Shown: positions 1-11,464 of the stretch, piece after piece
Numbering within the stretch: the first letter of the stretch is position 1
How the letters are laid out: each line of letters opens with the position of its first letter
Assembly (NCBI GenBank): GCA_030685235.1
Contig: MU839080.1
Coordinates: 62,001 to 126,000, forward strand
Source: Copromyces sp. CBS 386.78
Lineage: Eukaryota > Ascomycota > Sordariomycetes > Sordariales > Sordariaceae
Direction of reading: 5' to 3'
Length of the DNA stretch: 64,000 nt
Position numbers and translations under genes: made by a program
Notes under the pieces: model-generated
Told to the model about the DNA's origin: nothing
The model's database searches: none
What the model saw: only the letters and a program-made list of their open reading frames with translations

Positions 1-1
1 A

Positions 2-505
2 CTTGTGGGAGAGGTTTTGATGCGGAAATGTGGGTGGGAGACGGGGGATGTGATGCTTTTTGGGTTTGGACAGGGTGGCGGGGTGGCGTTGGGGTTGGGG
101 AGTTTGGTTAGGACTTGGACTGGGACCCCTGGGACTTGGGATGGACTCGAGGTTGAGGAGGTGAAGGGGGGTGAGGAGGAAGTAAAGGAGGGAGTGGCGG
201 GTGATGATGAGGAGAGGAAGGAGAAGGCGGCGTTCAAGGGCATCGTGTCGATTGGAGGGGCGCTGCCGCCTTCGATGATTCCTAGTGTCAGTGCGAGGGA
301 GAAGGCGAAGACGCCGGTGTTGGTTTTGCATGGAAGCAAGAGTGAGTATGTGGGTGAGGATGAGGTGGATTTGATTCAGAGGGAGTTTGAGGACGTGAAG
401 GTGGTGGAGTGGAAGAGGCCGGATGATGGGATGCCGAGGAGCAGGGAGGAGGTGTTGCCTATGATGGAGTTTTTTGCTGAGAGGCTGAAGAGTGGGTGGC
501 CGTGA
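2..505 (+). CDS. Acyl-protein thioesterase-like alpha/beta hydrolase, catalytic triad lost (5' truncated)
   Basis: Only the 3' part is in the window; the frame is open to the left edge and ends at TGA 503-505. The fold resembles the phospholipase/carboxylesterase (acyl-protein thioesterase) family: a nucleophile-elbow strand LFGFGQGGGVAL, a late beta strand TPVLVLHGSKSEYVG, and a C-terminal block DDGMPRSREEVLPMMEFF followed by the last helix. Family members normally read GFSQGG, HGDxDPxV and GMxHS at these places. Here the nucleophile Ser is Gly, the Asp position is Ser and the His position is Arg, so no triad residue is visible. A Glu/Lys/Gly-rich insert (about residues 50-75 of the visible part) follows the elbow. 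The protein is probably a non-catalytic relative; partner and role are unknown. It converges on the LCCL gene, whose stop lies about 240 bp away. Confidence 0.6.
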   Translation, partial: LVGEVLMRKCGWETGDVMLFGFGQGGGVALGLGSLVRTWTGTPGTWDGLEVEEVKGGEEEVKEGVAGDDEERKEKAAFKGIVSIGGALPPSMIPSVSAREKAKTPVLVLHGSKSEYVGEDEVDLIQREFEDVKVVEWKRPDDGMPRSREEVLPMMEFFAERLKSGWP

Positions 506-747
506 GGAACACTACTAGTACTTCGGGTAGTGACGATTTGTGGTTTGAATACATACCATGATGGCATGCACGAGTCAACCATGTGGTTCGTACGGTCTTT
601 CGGATAGCGCCAGTCAATGAATACAAAAGACATGGCAAGAGCAAAGTTCAGGTCTTGGAGCAATTCAGGCATTATCTCATTGTTTGACGCAGATGGCATC
701 AGTCCCTCAAAATTACATTATATATATCCAAGCATCATATCGTCTCA

Positions 748-2898
748 TCAAGACAACCTCTTCCTGCCTTCATCAATCCCCCCAACCTCCCTCTTATTCA
801 CCCTCGACGGCCCCGGCGCCATCGCAACCCACTCGCCCTCCTTCGTCCACACTCCCGCCTTGGTATAGTCCTCACTTTTATACCCCTGCATCCAAGCAAA
901 CCGGAAATACTCGGTATCCCTTCCCACTTCCTCGCCTTCCCTCGTCCACGTAAAGTTGGAGGGCGCGTTCTTGTCAAACTCATCATTGCTGAAATACGTG
1001 CGGAACCGTTCCACGTCGTTCACCAGCACGCTGATGCCATCGTAGACGGAGCCCGGCGGCTTGCCCCAAGTAAAAGTGATGGAGGAAATGTTCTTGCCGA
1101 GCGAGATCACGGGCGCGGCGAGGGCTGGCAAGGGAGAACCGAGCTGGGCATCGCCTTGGAGAGCATAAGCCGTTTGCAGGACGGGGTCCCATCCCCAGCG
1201 GGCGATGCCGTTGATGAAGAGACCGACTAGCAAGCCTTGGTAGAGGAGAGAGAGTCTGGTTTGCATGCTTGTCCCCGGCAAGAGGAGCAACGCGAGGATG
1301 TAATGGTGGATGCGCAGCTTGAGGTCCGGCAGGATCACGCAGAGGATAAGACCAGCCCCGACGATGGTGTAGAACTTGAGATAGCGGACTAGACGGCCTT
1401 CCTGGCGGAAGAACCAGGCCTGTGAGGCCACGATGACGATCAGCACGATGATGATGATGGTTAGAGCGGCGGGCGCTCCAGGTTGTTGTGCCAGATCGTG
1501 TGGCGTGAGACGCTGGATGGGGATAAAGTCAAAGGTGTAGTTGGTCAAGGCGCCAACCCAGCAACCTCCCAGCCAGAGCACTGTCTTTTCGAATTGGGCC
1601 GTCAGACCGGACAGGGAGCGGCGAATTCCCATGTGGTCGTACATGACCCAGGCTGCCAGCATGGCAGGAAGGAACGAGCCGAGTTCTCGCGAGATGAGGG
1701 AAGGGACATCGGTGATGTTGGCCGGATCGGTAGCCAGGCCAACGGTCCAGTAGATGCCTGCGAAGACGGGGAAGAAGAAGAGGTGCGGGGACGTGATCAG
1801 CACCGAGAGTACGGTGGAAAAGACGACCGAGATGGCGAGGAGCGCCCAGCGCATGTCCTTGGCTGAGCATTCGACGCCTTCCTCGAAGGTGAAGGACAGC
1901 GGGAAGTAGGAATCGAAGGCGATGCTTTCGATTCCGTTCCGGTCCGAACTGCTGAAGTTCCTCCGCGTCCCGATCAGCCGCACCACACCACAGCCGCCAT
2001 GCGCGTTTGACACAACGCCGGCATGAACGGCAGAGCCGCAGAGGTAGGAGTCGCCGCGGTAGACGGGAGTGATATCGTCTCCTGTTGCTGGCGGGCCGCC
2101 AACAATCAGAGGCCTGTACACCACCTCCTGGTCACCCACAGCGCGCGGATTCAAGACCTCGTAGCTTGCGCAGTTGGCAGGACACTTGAAGGCAAACCCG
2201 GAGTTGGTGAAGGGCCGACATCGCATGCCATTGAGTCCGCACCCGTTGTCCATGTCCCAGTAGGCAGCACCGCAGCCGATGGAGACGGGCCGGCCCCATC
2301 CTGGAATCTCGTCCACATCCAACTCTTTGCGCATGACCAAGGCGAAGGTGATGATCCACATGGCGATCCAGAAAAACAACAGCCACAGCCTATGTCTCAA
2401 TCGTGGGAATTTCTTCTCCAGCAGCAGGATTGGCGCATACTGCACGCTGGGGAACAGCGGCTTGATTCGGAACCGCTGAGGAGTGGCGGGGCCGTGAGCC
2501 CATCGGATGACGGCGACAATTGAGCGTCGGACAGGATATGGCACCCATTTCCACCTCTTCCATGAGCCGGCATCTTGGAGGAATCGCGGAGTGGGCGGGG
2601 AGTTGTCGGCCTCGAGGGCTTCTACGAGGGTTATTTCGGGAAGTGGTGCGTCGGGGTGGTCGGTCGTGATCAGTATGGTTGCGCTGTTGGTGACAGTCGG
2701 GGTGCCGGTGCCGGTGCCGCTGCTGGAATTGCTGCTACTGGCGCTGTTGTCTGAACCAGAGGAGGAAGAGAGGCTCTCGGGATCTTGAACCTGGTGTACT
2801 TGGCCGACGGATTTGGGGGACGTCGCCCCGTCTTGGGTTCCCACCATATCTTGGTGTTGTATGTATAAGTCGATGTTTGTATGGTTCTGGGTATCCAA
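748..2898 (-). CDS. LCCL domain-containing multi-pass membrane protein
   Basis: Single-exon gene of 716 aa starting at 2898. The first ~110 residues are Ser/Gly/Thr-rich and look disordered. A first transmembrane segment (about 171-189, LWLLFFWIAMWIITFALVM) is followed by a Cys-rich extracytoplasmic LCCL domain (roughly 205-330), with the typical paired cysteines and the signature SYLCGSAVHAGVVSNAHGGC. Several further hydrophobic helices follow (roughly 350-590, about seven or eight). The soluble C-terminal part contains WTREGEEVGRDTEYFRFAW. LCCL proteins of this architecture are common in filamentous ascomycetes; the LCCL domain is thought to bind ligands or lipids, but the fungal role is not established. 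It is divergently placed from the queuine transferase subunit, sharing a 1.25-kb upstream region. Confidence 0.85.
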   Translation of the reverse strand: MDTQNHTNIDLYIQHQDMVGTQDGATSPKSVGQVHQVQDPESLSSSSGSDNSASSSNSSSGTGTGTPTVTNSATILITTDHPDAPLPEITLVEALEADNSPPTPRFLQDAGSWKRWKWVPYPVRRSIVAVIRWAHGPATPQRFRIKPLFPSVQYAPILLLEKKFPRLRHRLWLLFFWIAMWIITFALVMRKELDVDEIPGWGRPVSIGCGAAYWDMDNGCGLNGMRCRPFTNSGFAFKCPANCASYEVLNPRAVGDQEVVYRPLIVGGPPATGDDITPVYRGDSYLCGSAVHAGVVSNAHGGCGVVRLIGTRRNFSSSDRNGIESIAFDSYFPLSFTFEEGVECSAKDMRWALLAISVVFSTVLSVLITSPHLFFFPVFAGIYWTVGLATDPANITDVPSLISRELGSFLPAMLAAWVMYDHMGIRRSLSGLTAQFEKTVLWLGGCWVGALTNYTFDFIPIQRLTPHDLAQQPGAPAALTIIIIVLIVIVASQAWFFRQEGRLVRYLKFYTIVGAGLILCVILPDLKLRIHHYILALLLLPGTSMQTRLSLLYQGLLVGLFINGIARWGWDPVLQTAYALQGDAQLGSPLPALAAPVISLGKNISSITFTWGKPPGSVYDGISVLVNDVERFRTYFSNDEFDKNAPSNFTWTREGEEVGRDTEYFRFAWMQGYKSEDYTKAGVWTKEGEWVAMAPGPSRVNKREVGGIDEGRKRLS

Positions 2899-4151
2899 TT
2901 CTTCGTATATAGAAAAGTGCTGTTCAAGTCGAAATCTTTCAATGTCTTCGGTATTTGTGACAGATCCAAGATCACCTCGGAGACCTTGATGGACCCGCGT
3001 GGAGACTAACGCCGTTCTAGGTAGGCTATGACGAACGCATCAAAACAAAAAAAGTGATGGGGGTACCAATGCAGTCAAGCCACAAAACGAGGAGATAAAC
3101 AAAGCATCCGCGGCTGGCGAGGGTATGAGGATCTGTTCCACGAAAAGTGTAAAAAGATGGAAAAGAGGAACAAGAACAAGGCAAAGGGATGGATGAGGTG
3201 ACAATCAAGTTGATGCGCAAGGTGCCTTGCCGGATGCACCGCTTGGAGCGACCCGAGGCCGCAGTGGCCGGATGAGACGGTGGGTTGCGAGGTTGCCCGT
3301 TAACAGAGACTTTTTTCTTGGGGAGTGAACATGATTCGAAACACTGACCGTGATTGGTACATACGGGCTTGTACGACCCCGGGAATACCTGGTAGTGTAC
3401 GGTCATGTTTGTTAGCAACGGCATCTTCCACCAGAGGGACCACAGGCCTGGCAGGGCAGAACGCGACATGCTGACGATCATTACCAATCGGTTCCTGCAT
3501 CTCAACCTCATGGTCATGGCGGAGACATCCCGAAAACCTCGGATTGTTTTGTTGTTCTTATCATTGGTGATGATATCTGGGCAATGTCAACGGCCGCTGT
3601 ATCAAAGTCTATCATCGCCAACACTTCCGGTTATACTTCCCATTGACATTGACAGGTGCGACACAGACACAGGCGGGAACGCCAGGCACCCACTGACATT
3701 AAAAGAGGCGGGGCGGTGCGGTGCGGGACGACTCGTGCTCGTCGAGGGACCCGACAGATCCAGGACCCCACCTTCCCTTCAGCTTTGCCAAGGCGAGGCG
3801 GTTCTAGCACCTGAACTACAGGGAACAACCCCTGTGCACCTCTCACTAAATACCTACCGTTACTGAAAAGTTACATTGCCACAGTACACTGCGGACGAGC
3901 TAACACCAACGGAACTGGCCGATGTAACAAAAACTCCAAAACTGCCTATCACCAAATTTTGATGCTGCACCAAAGCTTCAACTAACCAAGTGAAATCAGA
4001 CAAGATTGTTGAATACTCATCATATCCAACCAGGAAACATCAAGAGAGGTCATTGCGTTGCCGCTCCATACAGTAGTAGCCTGACCTCACTCACTCACTC
4101 CAATATCAATCAGACTCCATCTCTCCACCAAGAGGGGTCTCTCCAGAAAAC
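2899..4151. other. Divergent intergenic region (LCCL gene / QTRT2 gene)
   Basis: About 1.25 kb holding the promoters of two genes that point away from each other. The open frames of 150-160 codons seen here on both strands (3405-3866 plus, 3026-3517 minus) have no recognisable domain and overlap each other, so I treat them as chance. Nothing else is recognisable. Confidence 0.6.
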
Positions 4152-5836
4152 ATGTCTAGTGATGGGCAAGAGCCAACAACAACAATGACCTTTGAACTGC
4201 TCAAGACCGCCGTTAAGGATGGCGGTGCCAGACTCGGCCGTCTGGCCTTCTCAGGTCGTCGTACTGTCGACACTCCCAACTTCTTCGGCCTTACCTCGAG
4301 AGGTGTCATCCCTCACGTAACTCCAGACAATGTCGAGAAGTACTTACACACCAATGGCACTTACATGGCCTTGGAGGACTGTAAGAATGAATACCCTCAC
4401 TTCTGGAAATCATATTCTAACATGACAAAAATATCACAGTCATCGAGCGTCCTCAGCAATACATGACCCGCTCACCCCCCATCTACGAGACGCCCTCGCC
4501 CGTCAACAAGCCCCTAAACAGCTTCACAGCCATGCCCTCCTCCATCATCACCGTTCTCGGCTCCAGGAGGCTTCCCGCCGTCTCCTCTCCCATGGGCAAC
4601 ACCAACCAGGGCATCTCCGTCTTCACCTCCACCGGCTTCCAAGCCATCACCACCAAGGAGTACATCAACGCCGTCCAGACTCTCAACCCGGACATCGCCA
4701 TTCCCCTCGCCGACCTCACCCACAAGACCAACACGCCCACCTCCAAGCGTGCCCTCCGCATGGCCGAGCGCACCGACGACTGGATCAAGGAGTGGTTCAC
4801 CGAGATGTATACCAAAAAAGACTCCAAAATCGCAACCTTCGCCCCCGTCCTCCCCATCAGCTACTCCATGCAATGGGAGTATCTCGAGCGTCTGTCAGAG
4901 GAGCACGCATCCAATCCTGCCGTCCTCTCGGGCCTAGCCGTCTACGACGCCGACCTCATCCCCGACATCTCCTCCTCCTCCTCTTCCAACAAATACAAAA
5001 ACCTCGACACCCTCCCGCGTCTGGCTCTCACCGCGCCCTCCAACCCCCATCAAGTCCTCCGCCAGCTTTCCTTGGGAATGGATATCTTCCTTTTACCTTT
5101 TCTCTCCACCGCCTCCGACGCCGGCATAGCCCTGTCGTTTACTTTCCCCCCTCCCAACAACTCCACCTCCACCTCCACCTCCACCTCCGAGTCTGCTGCT
5201 CCAGAAGACCTCCCCCTCCTCCCCCTAGGCATAGACATGTCCTCCCCCACGCACTCCGCCTCCCTCCTCCCCCTGACAACCACAGAATCCTGCTGCACCT
5301 GCACCTGCTACGCCTGCACCACGCACCACCGCGCCTTCGTGCAGCACCTGCTCTGCGCCAGGGAAATGCTAGGCTGGACGTTGCTGCAGATCCACAACCA
5401 CGCCGTCGTGGCTTCCTTCTTTGCTGCCATCCGCGAGGCCCTGGCCGACGGCACGTTCGAGGAGAAGGCGAGGCTTTTTGCAAAGAGGTATGAGCCCGAG
5501 ATTCCAACGGGTTTGGGAGAGAGGCCGAGGGCGAGGGGGTATCATTTCAAGAGCGAGGGGCCGAATGAGGTCAAGAAGAATAAACCTGCTTGGAGCAAGT
5601 TTGAGGGTGAGGGTGACGGTGGTGGTGAACAGGGAAAGGAGAAGAAGAAGGAAAAGACGGTGGAGGAGAAGGTGGACGAGTTGAGGATAGAGGATGAGCA
5701 GAGTGGTACTACCTCTGGGTTGGCATCGGGTGTAGTAGATTCCGTGGCTGAGACGCCGTTGGTGCCGGATGAGAATGCTGATGCCAAGGATTTGGAGGAG
5801 AAGGGGTTTGCGGAGAGGGTTGAGGAGAAGAAGTGA
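4152..5836 (+). CDS. qtrt2: Queuine tRNA-ribosyltransferase accessory subunit 2
   Basis: Two exons, 4152-4380 and 4440-5836, joined across a 59-nt intron (GTAAGA donor, TTCTAAC branch, CACAG acceptor); 541 aa. The N-terminus DGGARLGRLAFSGR and the TPNFFGLTSRGVIPHV block are typical of the TGT family, and the split join gives LEDFIERPQQY. In the C-terminal half the zinc site is clear: C-T-C-Y-A-C (CxCxxC) with a downstream His in LLQIHNHAV. In eukaryotes this subunit pairs with the catalytic QTRT1 to insert queuine at G34 of GUN-anticodon tRNAs, at the mitochondrial outer surface or in the cytosol. The last ~120 residues are a Lys/Glu-rich extension beyond the core. The pairing with QTRT1 is inferred from the family; that partner is not in this window. 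Confidence 0.88.
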
Positions 5837-5972
5837 GAGGTTAGAAGAGATACCAAATAAAATCAAGTCACGTATCCAAGACCGACCGAACATGATCAAA
5901 TGCAGCTTCGTAACCATCAATTCACTTCAATCATCTACATATCCCCTTTACCTTCCATCTTGGCCCTGTAAC

Positions 5973-8900
5973 CTATGGCCCACCAATCTCACCTCCAGCC
6001 TCAGCCCCATTCCCATCCCCAGCATCATCATCAAGCTGTATAATCCTCTTCGGCTTCTTCTTCTTCTTAACCTCCCCCTTCTTCTTAACAGTCACCACCG
6101 CCTCTCCCTCGCCTCCGCCTACTGGCCCCCCTTCCAGCACCACTCCTTCCCCTTCCCCTTCCCCTTCCGCCTTATCCTTCTTCTTCTTCTTCACCTTCTT
6201 CTCCTTCTCGTCATCTACCCCATCACCCCCTTCCGCCTTATCCGTCTTCTTCTTCTTCTTCCCCTCCTCCTTACCTTTCTTCTTCTTCTTACTCTGTACC
6301 ACCACTCCCTCCGTCGGCACACCTTGAGCGACTTGTATCCTCTCGTTAGCCCTCTGCATCTCCAGTCTTAGCCGTTGGACTTCTTTCAAGGCCTTGGCCA
6401 TTTCCGCATCCGTCTCCGCCAGCTGCTCGTGCGGTAAAGCATCAGATTCGCTGGCTTCGAGGCTGAGGTTGCGCAAGTGGCTCGAGTCAACTTGTAGAAG
6501 CGATTGCTTGAGTTTCCTTGCTGCACGAGACTTGGCGCTGGTGCTCGACGGGTCGGCGTCCGAGTCGTGCTGGCTTCCCGTTCGCGGGGTCGAGGGACGG
6601 CTGCCGACGAGTGTTTCGTCTGCTGCCACGACGATTTGGGGGCGGGATTTGGGTGCCTTGGGTTGCTGCTGGTATGATCCGGGAGCGCCGGCACCGACGC
6701 CCGAGGAACTGATGGCGCCGAGGTCGAGCTTCATAATAGGGATGGAGTCGATGTCGAGGTCTGGGCCGTTCTCGTTTTGCAGGATGTTGTGTATTGGTGT
6801 GGAAGTGCCTTGTGAGCGAGAGGGACTGCCTAGGCCGCCGATATAGAAGGGGTCGTCGCGGTTGCGCTCTTCTCGTTCGGCCTTCCGACGGGCGATGATG
6901 TCTGCGTCGAGGTAGCTATCCTCGGTCGCTTGCTGGTAGGAACCGGGGGATGTTGTCTCGGGGGCGTCCCTTAGTCTGTTGATTGCTGGCTCGCTAGAGA
7001 TGCTGGTTGGTGCCGCCTTTTCATTATAGTAAGCTGCAAACTCGTCGTCTTCTTGGACGGGAAGCATCAACGAGTCTGCTTGTCCCAGCAAACTGCCGAG
7101 GTTAGGATGGATGGGCTCGTCTAGGTCAAGGCCCTCGGGCATTGGGACATTTAGCTGAGCGCCAACTGCGACCGAGTTCAACTCCCGGCCTTGGAAGAGA
7201 GAGGGTATCGCTTGCGTGAGAAGGAGTGGTGGGTCTTGTTGCAGTTCGTCTGTTGATGCCGCCTGTGCTGATGCTGCCTCGGCAGTAAGCTTCAGAAGCT
7301 CGGTAAACTCCACCGCTCGCTCCTGCACCTCGAGAGATGGATGGGTAATTAGGGGCTCGTATGTATGAATGACCCGCGCCATGAGTAAAGACACCATCGA
7401 CTTCCGTTCTGCTGTCCAGTATGTCTGGTCGTTTCCTACAATCAGCGCAAACAACTTCATGGAGGCCTGCAGGCAGGTTGCGAGAACCTCTGGGGGTCTG
7501 ATGCGCGTTATTAGCTGTAGTAGGTGATTGAGTGTATCGCTTGGGTTGGATAGCTGATATGCGTATTCTCCGGCGATCCAAGCAACAGGCTTAAGCGAAC
7601 CTGATGTCACTTGGTGTGAAGTGGATTCCATCGTTAACTTTGCGATAATAAGCTCGGCAGCCCGGACAGCGGCAACTCTCACTGCCTTCACCTTGACGGC
7701 CACATTTCTGAGCTCATTGCCAATGCTCTCCGAGATGTCGGCTGTGGCAGATATCTCCCTTGGTGCTATACCGTCCGAGTCAATCTCCTTACGAGACGCA
7801 GGAGCAATCCGGACGAGCTGTGTTAGTACGTCAATGTACCAGTCAAAGTCGACCACGCTGGAGTAGTTGTTCTGAGAGCACATCTTCAGAATTCGTCCAA
7901 TGACATCAATCGTATAGTCTTCGGGGAGAGGAGGAGCCTCATCTCTCTTCCGAGGCCGTCGTTCAGCGCCCATCTCTTCGCTCGAGTCGGTTGAGAGATC
8001 GTCCAATTGATCATTGTCCGGGTTCGTGGACGTCTTGAGCTGCCTCATAAGCCGGCTGACAATGGAGACCAAGTTATCGCTGCTGACCATGCCTTGTACC
8101 AGGTCTAGGGCCTTTATCCTGATAGTTATATCTTCGCTGTCGATGCACTCCATAATCACATCCTCTTGTTGAGCAACAAGGAACGGGTGCGTGACCACGA
8201 TTCTGTTGAAGGCCAAGAGAGCGACGTATTTTACTGGACACAAGACAGGTTAAAATCACAACAGGAACGCTCAGAACGAGGACACTTACAGTTGGCATCG
8301 CCATTGAAAGTGATCATGCCACGAAGCTTTGAAACACAAAGGCTAGCAATTTCCTCCCTCCCCTCATCTTCCGAATCTCCAAGAATTCCTCCTTGTATGA
8401 TGCCATTGATGCACTCGTATAACAGGGACATTGCCGGGGTTGTTCGAATAAGGTCCGTCAGGGGTGGCAGAAGCTTGCGGACGAGACGCGGTTCTAGTGG
8501 GGTGAGGGTCGCAAACTGCGCAAGTTAGTTAGTAAAGCGACATTGAGCAGGGAAGCCGGGGTTTCTCGTACCAGTTTGATCAACTTTATCGCCATCCAGT
8601 TGTTACCCCCATCTACCAATAGTTCGAACAGGCGCGGAGCCAAGGGCAAGAAATCCTGGGGTCTCCGCCAGCCTAGTTCACACACCACGTTCACAATCGC
8701 CGCTGTCACGCTCGGATCCTCGTTCTTGTCCATAAGTCGCTCCTTGATCTTGGGCCATGCTGCTCGGAGGGTCTCTGGATATACCAGAGCTAGTCTGTAT
8801 AGTGTGACGATGGTCTTCTTCCTAATAGCCGAATGCGAGTGACTCAGACGCGGCAGTAAATCTGCTAGTACGGAGAGAGCGAGAGATGGCGTAATGATAT

Positions 8901-9337
8901 GTGGGAGTGCGGCGACTGGGAGCGAGATGACTATCGGAGAGGAGGCCGAGAGGTCCTTCTTGAGGAGGTTGGTGGCTAGCATGAGCACTTCGGTATCGGT
9001 CTTGAAGCTCTGGACGGCGCCGAGATATCCAACGCGCTTCTGGTGGTATTTGGGGGAGGACATGACCTCGAGAACGTGGAAGGAGGCCCATGACATGTCA
9101 TGGCCGTTCATCTCGAGGTATATGATCTTGAGTAGGGCCGTGGCCTTGACATCTTTGCGCATCTGTTAGCGAAAGCAACGGGCGCAAGGAAGACGTAGCA
9201 TACGAACCCATATCCTGGCCTTTGATCTCGGAACGACATTCTTTCAGACAGTTCTGGATGTACTCCTTTTCGTTTCCCTTGTGGTTACGCAGACCTCGGA
9301 TGAGGTCGTACAAAGACTTTTCGAACCTAGGGGGCAT
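5973..9337 (-). CDS. apl5: AP-3 adaptor complex subunit delta
   Basis: Four exons on the minus strand: 9337-9208, 9152-8572, 8515-8290 and 8233-5973, with introns of 55-56 nt; 1065 aa. Splicing restores KGQDMDVKATALLK and GDANLKYVALLAFNRI, both typical of delta adaptin. Residues ~20-560 form the Adaptin_N HEAT-like solenoid (MSWASFHVLEVMSSPKYHQK and SIGNELRNVAVKVKAVRVA fall here). The rest is hinge and appendage with SPGSYQQATEDSYLDAD-type linear sequence, then a heptad-like LKEVQRLRLEMQRANERIQ segment, and a very Lys-rich tail with poly-K and EGEGEG runs. AP-3 sorts cargo from Golgi/endosomes to the vacuole. The start is the first ATG (MPPRFEKSLYDLIRGLRNHK), matching the family N-terminus. 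Confidence 0.93.
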
Positions 9338-10333
9338 CAGCTAAGTCGATTCGTGCAGACGGAAGCCGGAGCTGGACGCACATAGTTGCGGTTGTGGTGG
9401 CCAACTGCCGATGTTCCAGATATCGTGGATATTCTATGAAAGTCGGAGGCCGGACACACTGGCGGCGTAACCGGTAGTTGGACTGTCGGTGACAGGAGAA
9501 GAGTGTTGAAGTTCGTATAAGTAAAGGTAGGATGCAGTTCAAAAGCTGGTAGAGGCGAATCGACCTAGAAGTCTAGTATAGCGAGGCGACGGCGACGAGG
9601 TGTTGTGGGGTTTGGACTGAATCGCAACTCGACCGGCATCTTGCTGCGGCCGTACTTGAGAGGGGGAGCTTGGAGATGTGGTGTCGGCGCACCCGGGTCG
9701 AGGGTTGTGAATGCGCTTCTCGTCTTGACGCCGTTTGGTTTATTTGTCGTCGAAACACTGGTGTTTTTGGAGTTCTGGAAGACGGGGAGCCAGGGCAGCT
9801 GCTGGGACATGTCCGTGGCGGGCCGTCGTGGTCGTGCTGTCTCACGTCACTGGCGGAACTGGACCTCTGCGCTCGGAGGAGTCAAGTAGTGGAGGTTGGT
9901 GGAGCTGAAGGATCGTACAGTGTGCGCCTATCCCCCAACACCCCAGACCGCACCGTCCTTGTAGAGTCTAAAGAGCAGCTATGGCACAGTGCCATTTCAT
10001 ACAAGAAGCTCCATGCTTGCCCCACAGCCATGATCCAGTGCCTGAGCAGCTGCTCGCCGCGCAACGTCTACAAATCCAATTGACGCTATCAAGAGAACAT
10101 CAAGCTTCCTCCATCTCAACAACACCACGTCTTCCACCACTTGACGACGACTCCCGACTCATAAGCTTAAATCGAGATTTCGAATTGCCTCGCTTGAACT
10201 TGGGCCAATTTGCAATTGGTTGTTTTAGAATCCACGACATATACTCGTACCGGTCGACGGCTGGTCCTATCCCAAGGAGATCGTCCGATTTGAACCCCAA
10301 CTATTACCGAATCACCGCGACTCGACATATACG
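9338..10333. other. Divergent intergenic region (AP-3 delta / EMC2)
   Basis: About 1 kb between two start codons. Frames of 80-137 codons exist on both strands around 9565-10083, including one with a hydrophobic stretch at 9605-9889, but none has a recognisable family and they overlap antisense to each other. It is most simply the shared promoter and 5' leaders. Confidence 0.55.
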
Positions 10334-11464
10334 ATGGCGCCCTCGCTTCTCTATAATCCGGCCAAGCTCCCTCCTTCGGCGGCTCTTCAACTCGCACAGC
10401 AAGCCCCCCGTGTCTTGCAAGGTTCGCCATCAGAGACGGTGGACCAATGGGCAACGTATGAGAATCTGCTGCTATCATGCCTCCGAACCGGCGATGATGA
10501 AGCTGCCGCAAAATGCATGGATCAACTAGAAGCACGGTTTGGCGCCGATAATGAGAGGGTCATGGCTCTGAGGGGCTTGTTGTCCGAGGCCCAGGCCCAG
10601 GGCAACGGAGAGCTGGAAGCTGTGCTCAAGCAATACGATGCCATTCTGGAAGGAAACAGCACCAACATCGTGGGTCATTACCATATATATGTCAAGTGTT
10701 CTTGGACCGCAGATTTGCTAACCATCTATTGCCTATGTCTACAGCCTATCACGAAGCGTCGGATTGCCCTCCTACGATCCATGGGCCGCGTCTCGGATGC
10801 CGCATCGGCTCTCGTACAACTCCTCGACTTCTCACCAACCGATGCCGAGGCCTGGTCTGAGCTGTCCGATCTCTACTTCACGCAGGGGCTGTATTCCCAA
10901 GCCATCTACGCCTTGGAAGAGGTCCTCCTCTTGTCGCCCAATGCCTGGAATGTATGCGCTCCTCTCTCATCCGACAGTCTAAGCCCTGTACTAATGTAGC
11001 CCATCTAGATACATGCACGGCTGGGAGAGTTGCAGTACATGGCTGCTACGACGTCCGGAAACGGCGGTGGATCCCAGCCAAAGTACTTGGCCGAGGCGCT
11101 CAAGCGGTTTGCTCGGAGCATTGAGCTATGCGACGACTATCTCCGTGGTTACTATGGCCTGAAGCTGGTAAGTTTCCGACAGCGGTCATACGTGAACAGT
11201 ATGCGAACGATATGCTGATTGACAATCCGCTAGGTCACCACGAGCCTTCTCAAGGAACAGGCCAAGCAGGCCAAGCAAACCGACGACGGCGAGTTCACTC
11301 TGCCTGATTCCAAGACAATTGAGCGTCTCGACGAGCTTGCGACGGTGAAGCTATCGGAAATTGTTCGTCACAGCACTCTCAAGGACAGGGGCTGGCGCGG
11401 CTATGACGAACGTGAGGTTGCAGCAGCCCGGGAATTGCTCTCACAAAATGGAATTGAGAGGTGA
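10334..11464 (+). CDS. emc2: ER membrane protein complex subunit 2 (TPR protein)
   Basis: Four exons: 10334-10669, 10745-10951, 11009-11167 and 11234-11464; 310 aa, close to the usual EMC2 length. Splicing gives TNIPITKRRIALLRSMGR, then TPR-like helical pairs (AEAWSELSDLYFTQGLYSQAI, EALKRFARSIELCDDYLRGY) and the C-terminal GWRGYDEREVAAARELL block. EMC2 is the cytosolic solenoid of the EMC insertase, which places tail-anchored and multi-pass proteins into the ER membrane. No signal peptide or transmembrane segment is seen, as expected. The terminal AGG TGA overlaps a good GTGAGA donor; splicing at 11461-11516 would replace the stop by a longer tail ending at a TAG near 11636. I prefer the shorter form. 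Confidence 0.9.

Noticed and set aside
3026..3866. Open frames of 153-163 codons on both strands upstream of the queuine transferase gene
   Set aside because: They overlap antisense, show no domain or codon pattern of the neighbours and lie in a divergent promoter.
9565..10083. Possible small genes (81-137 codons) between AP-3 delta and EMC2, one with a hydrophobic stretch
   Set aside because: Mutually overlapping, no recognisable family, and placed in the leader region of EMC2.
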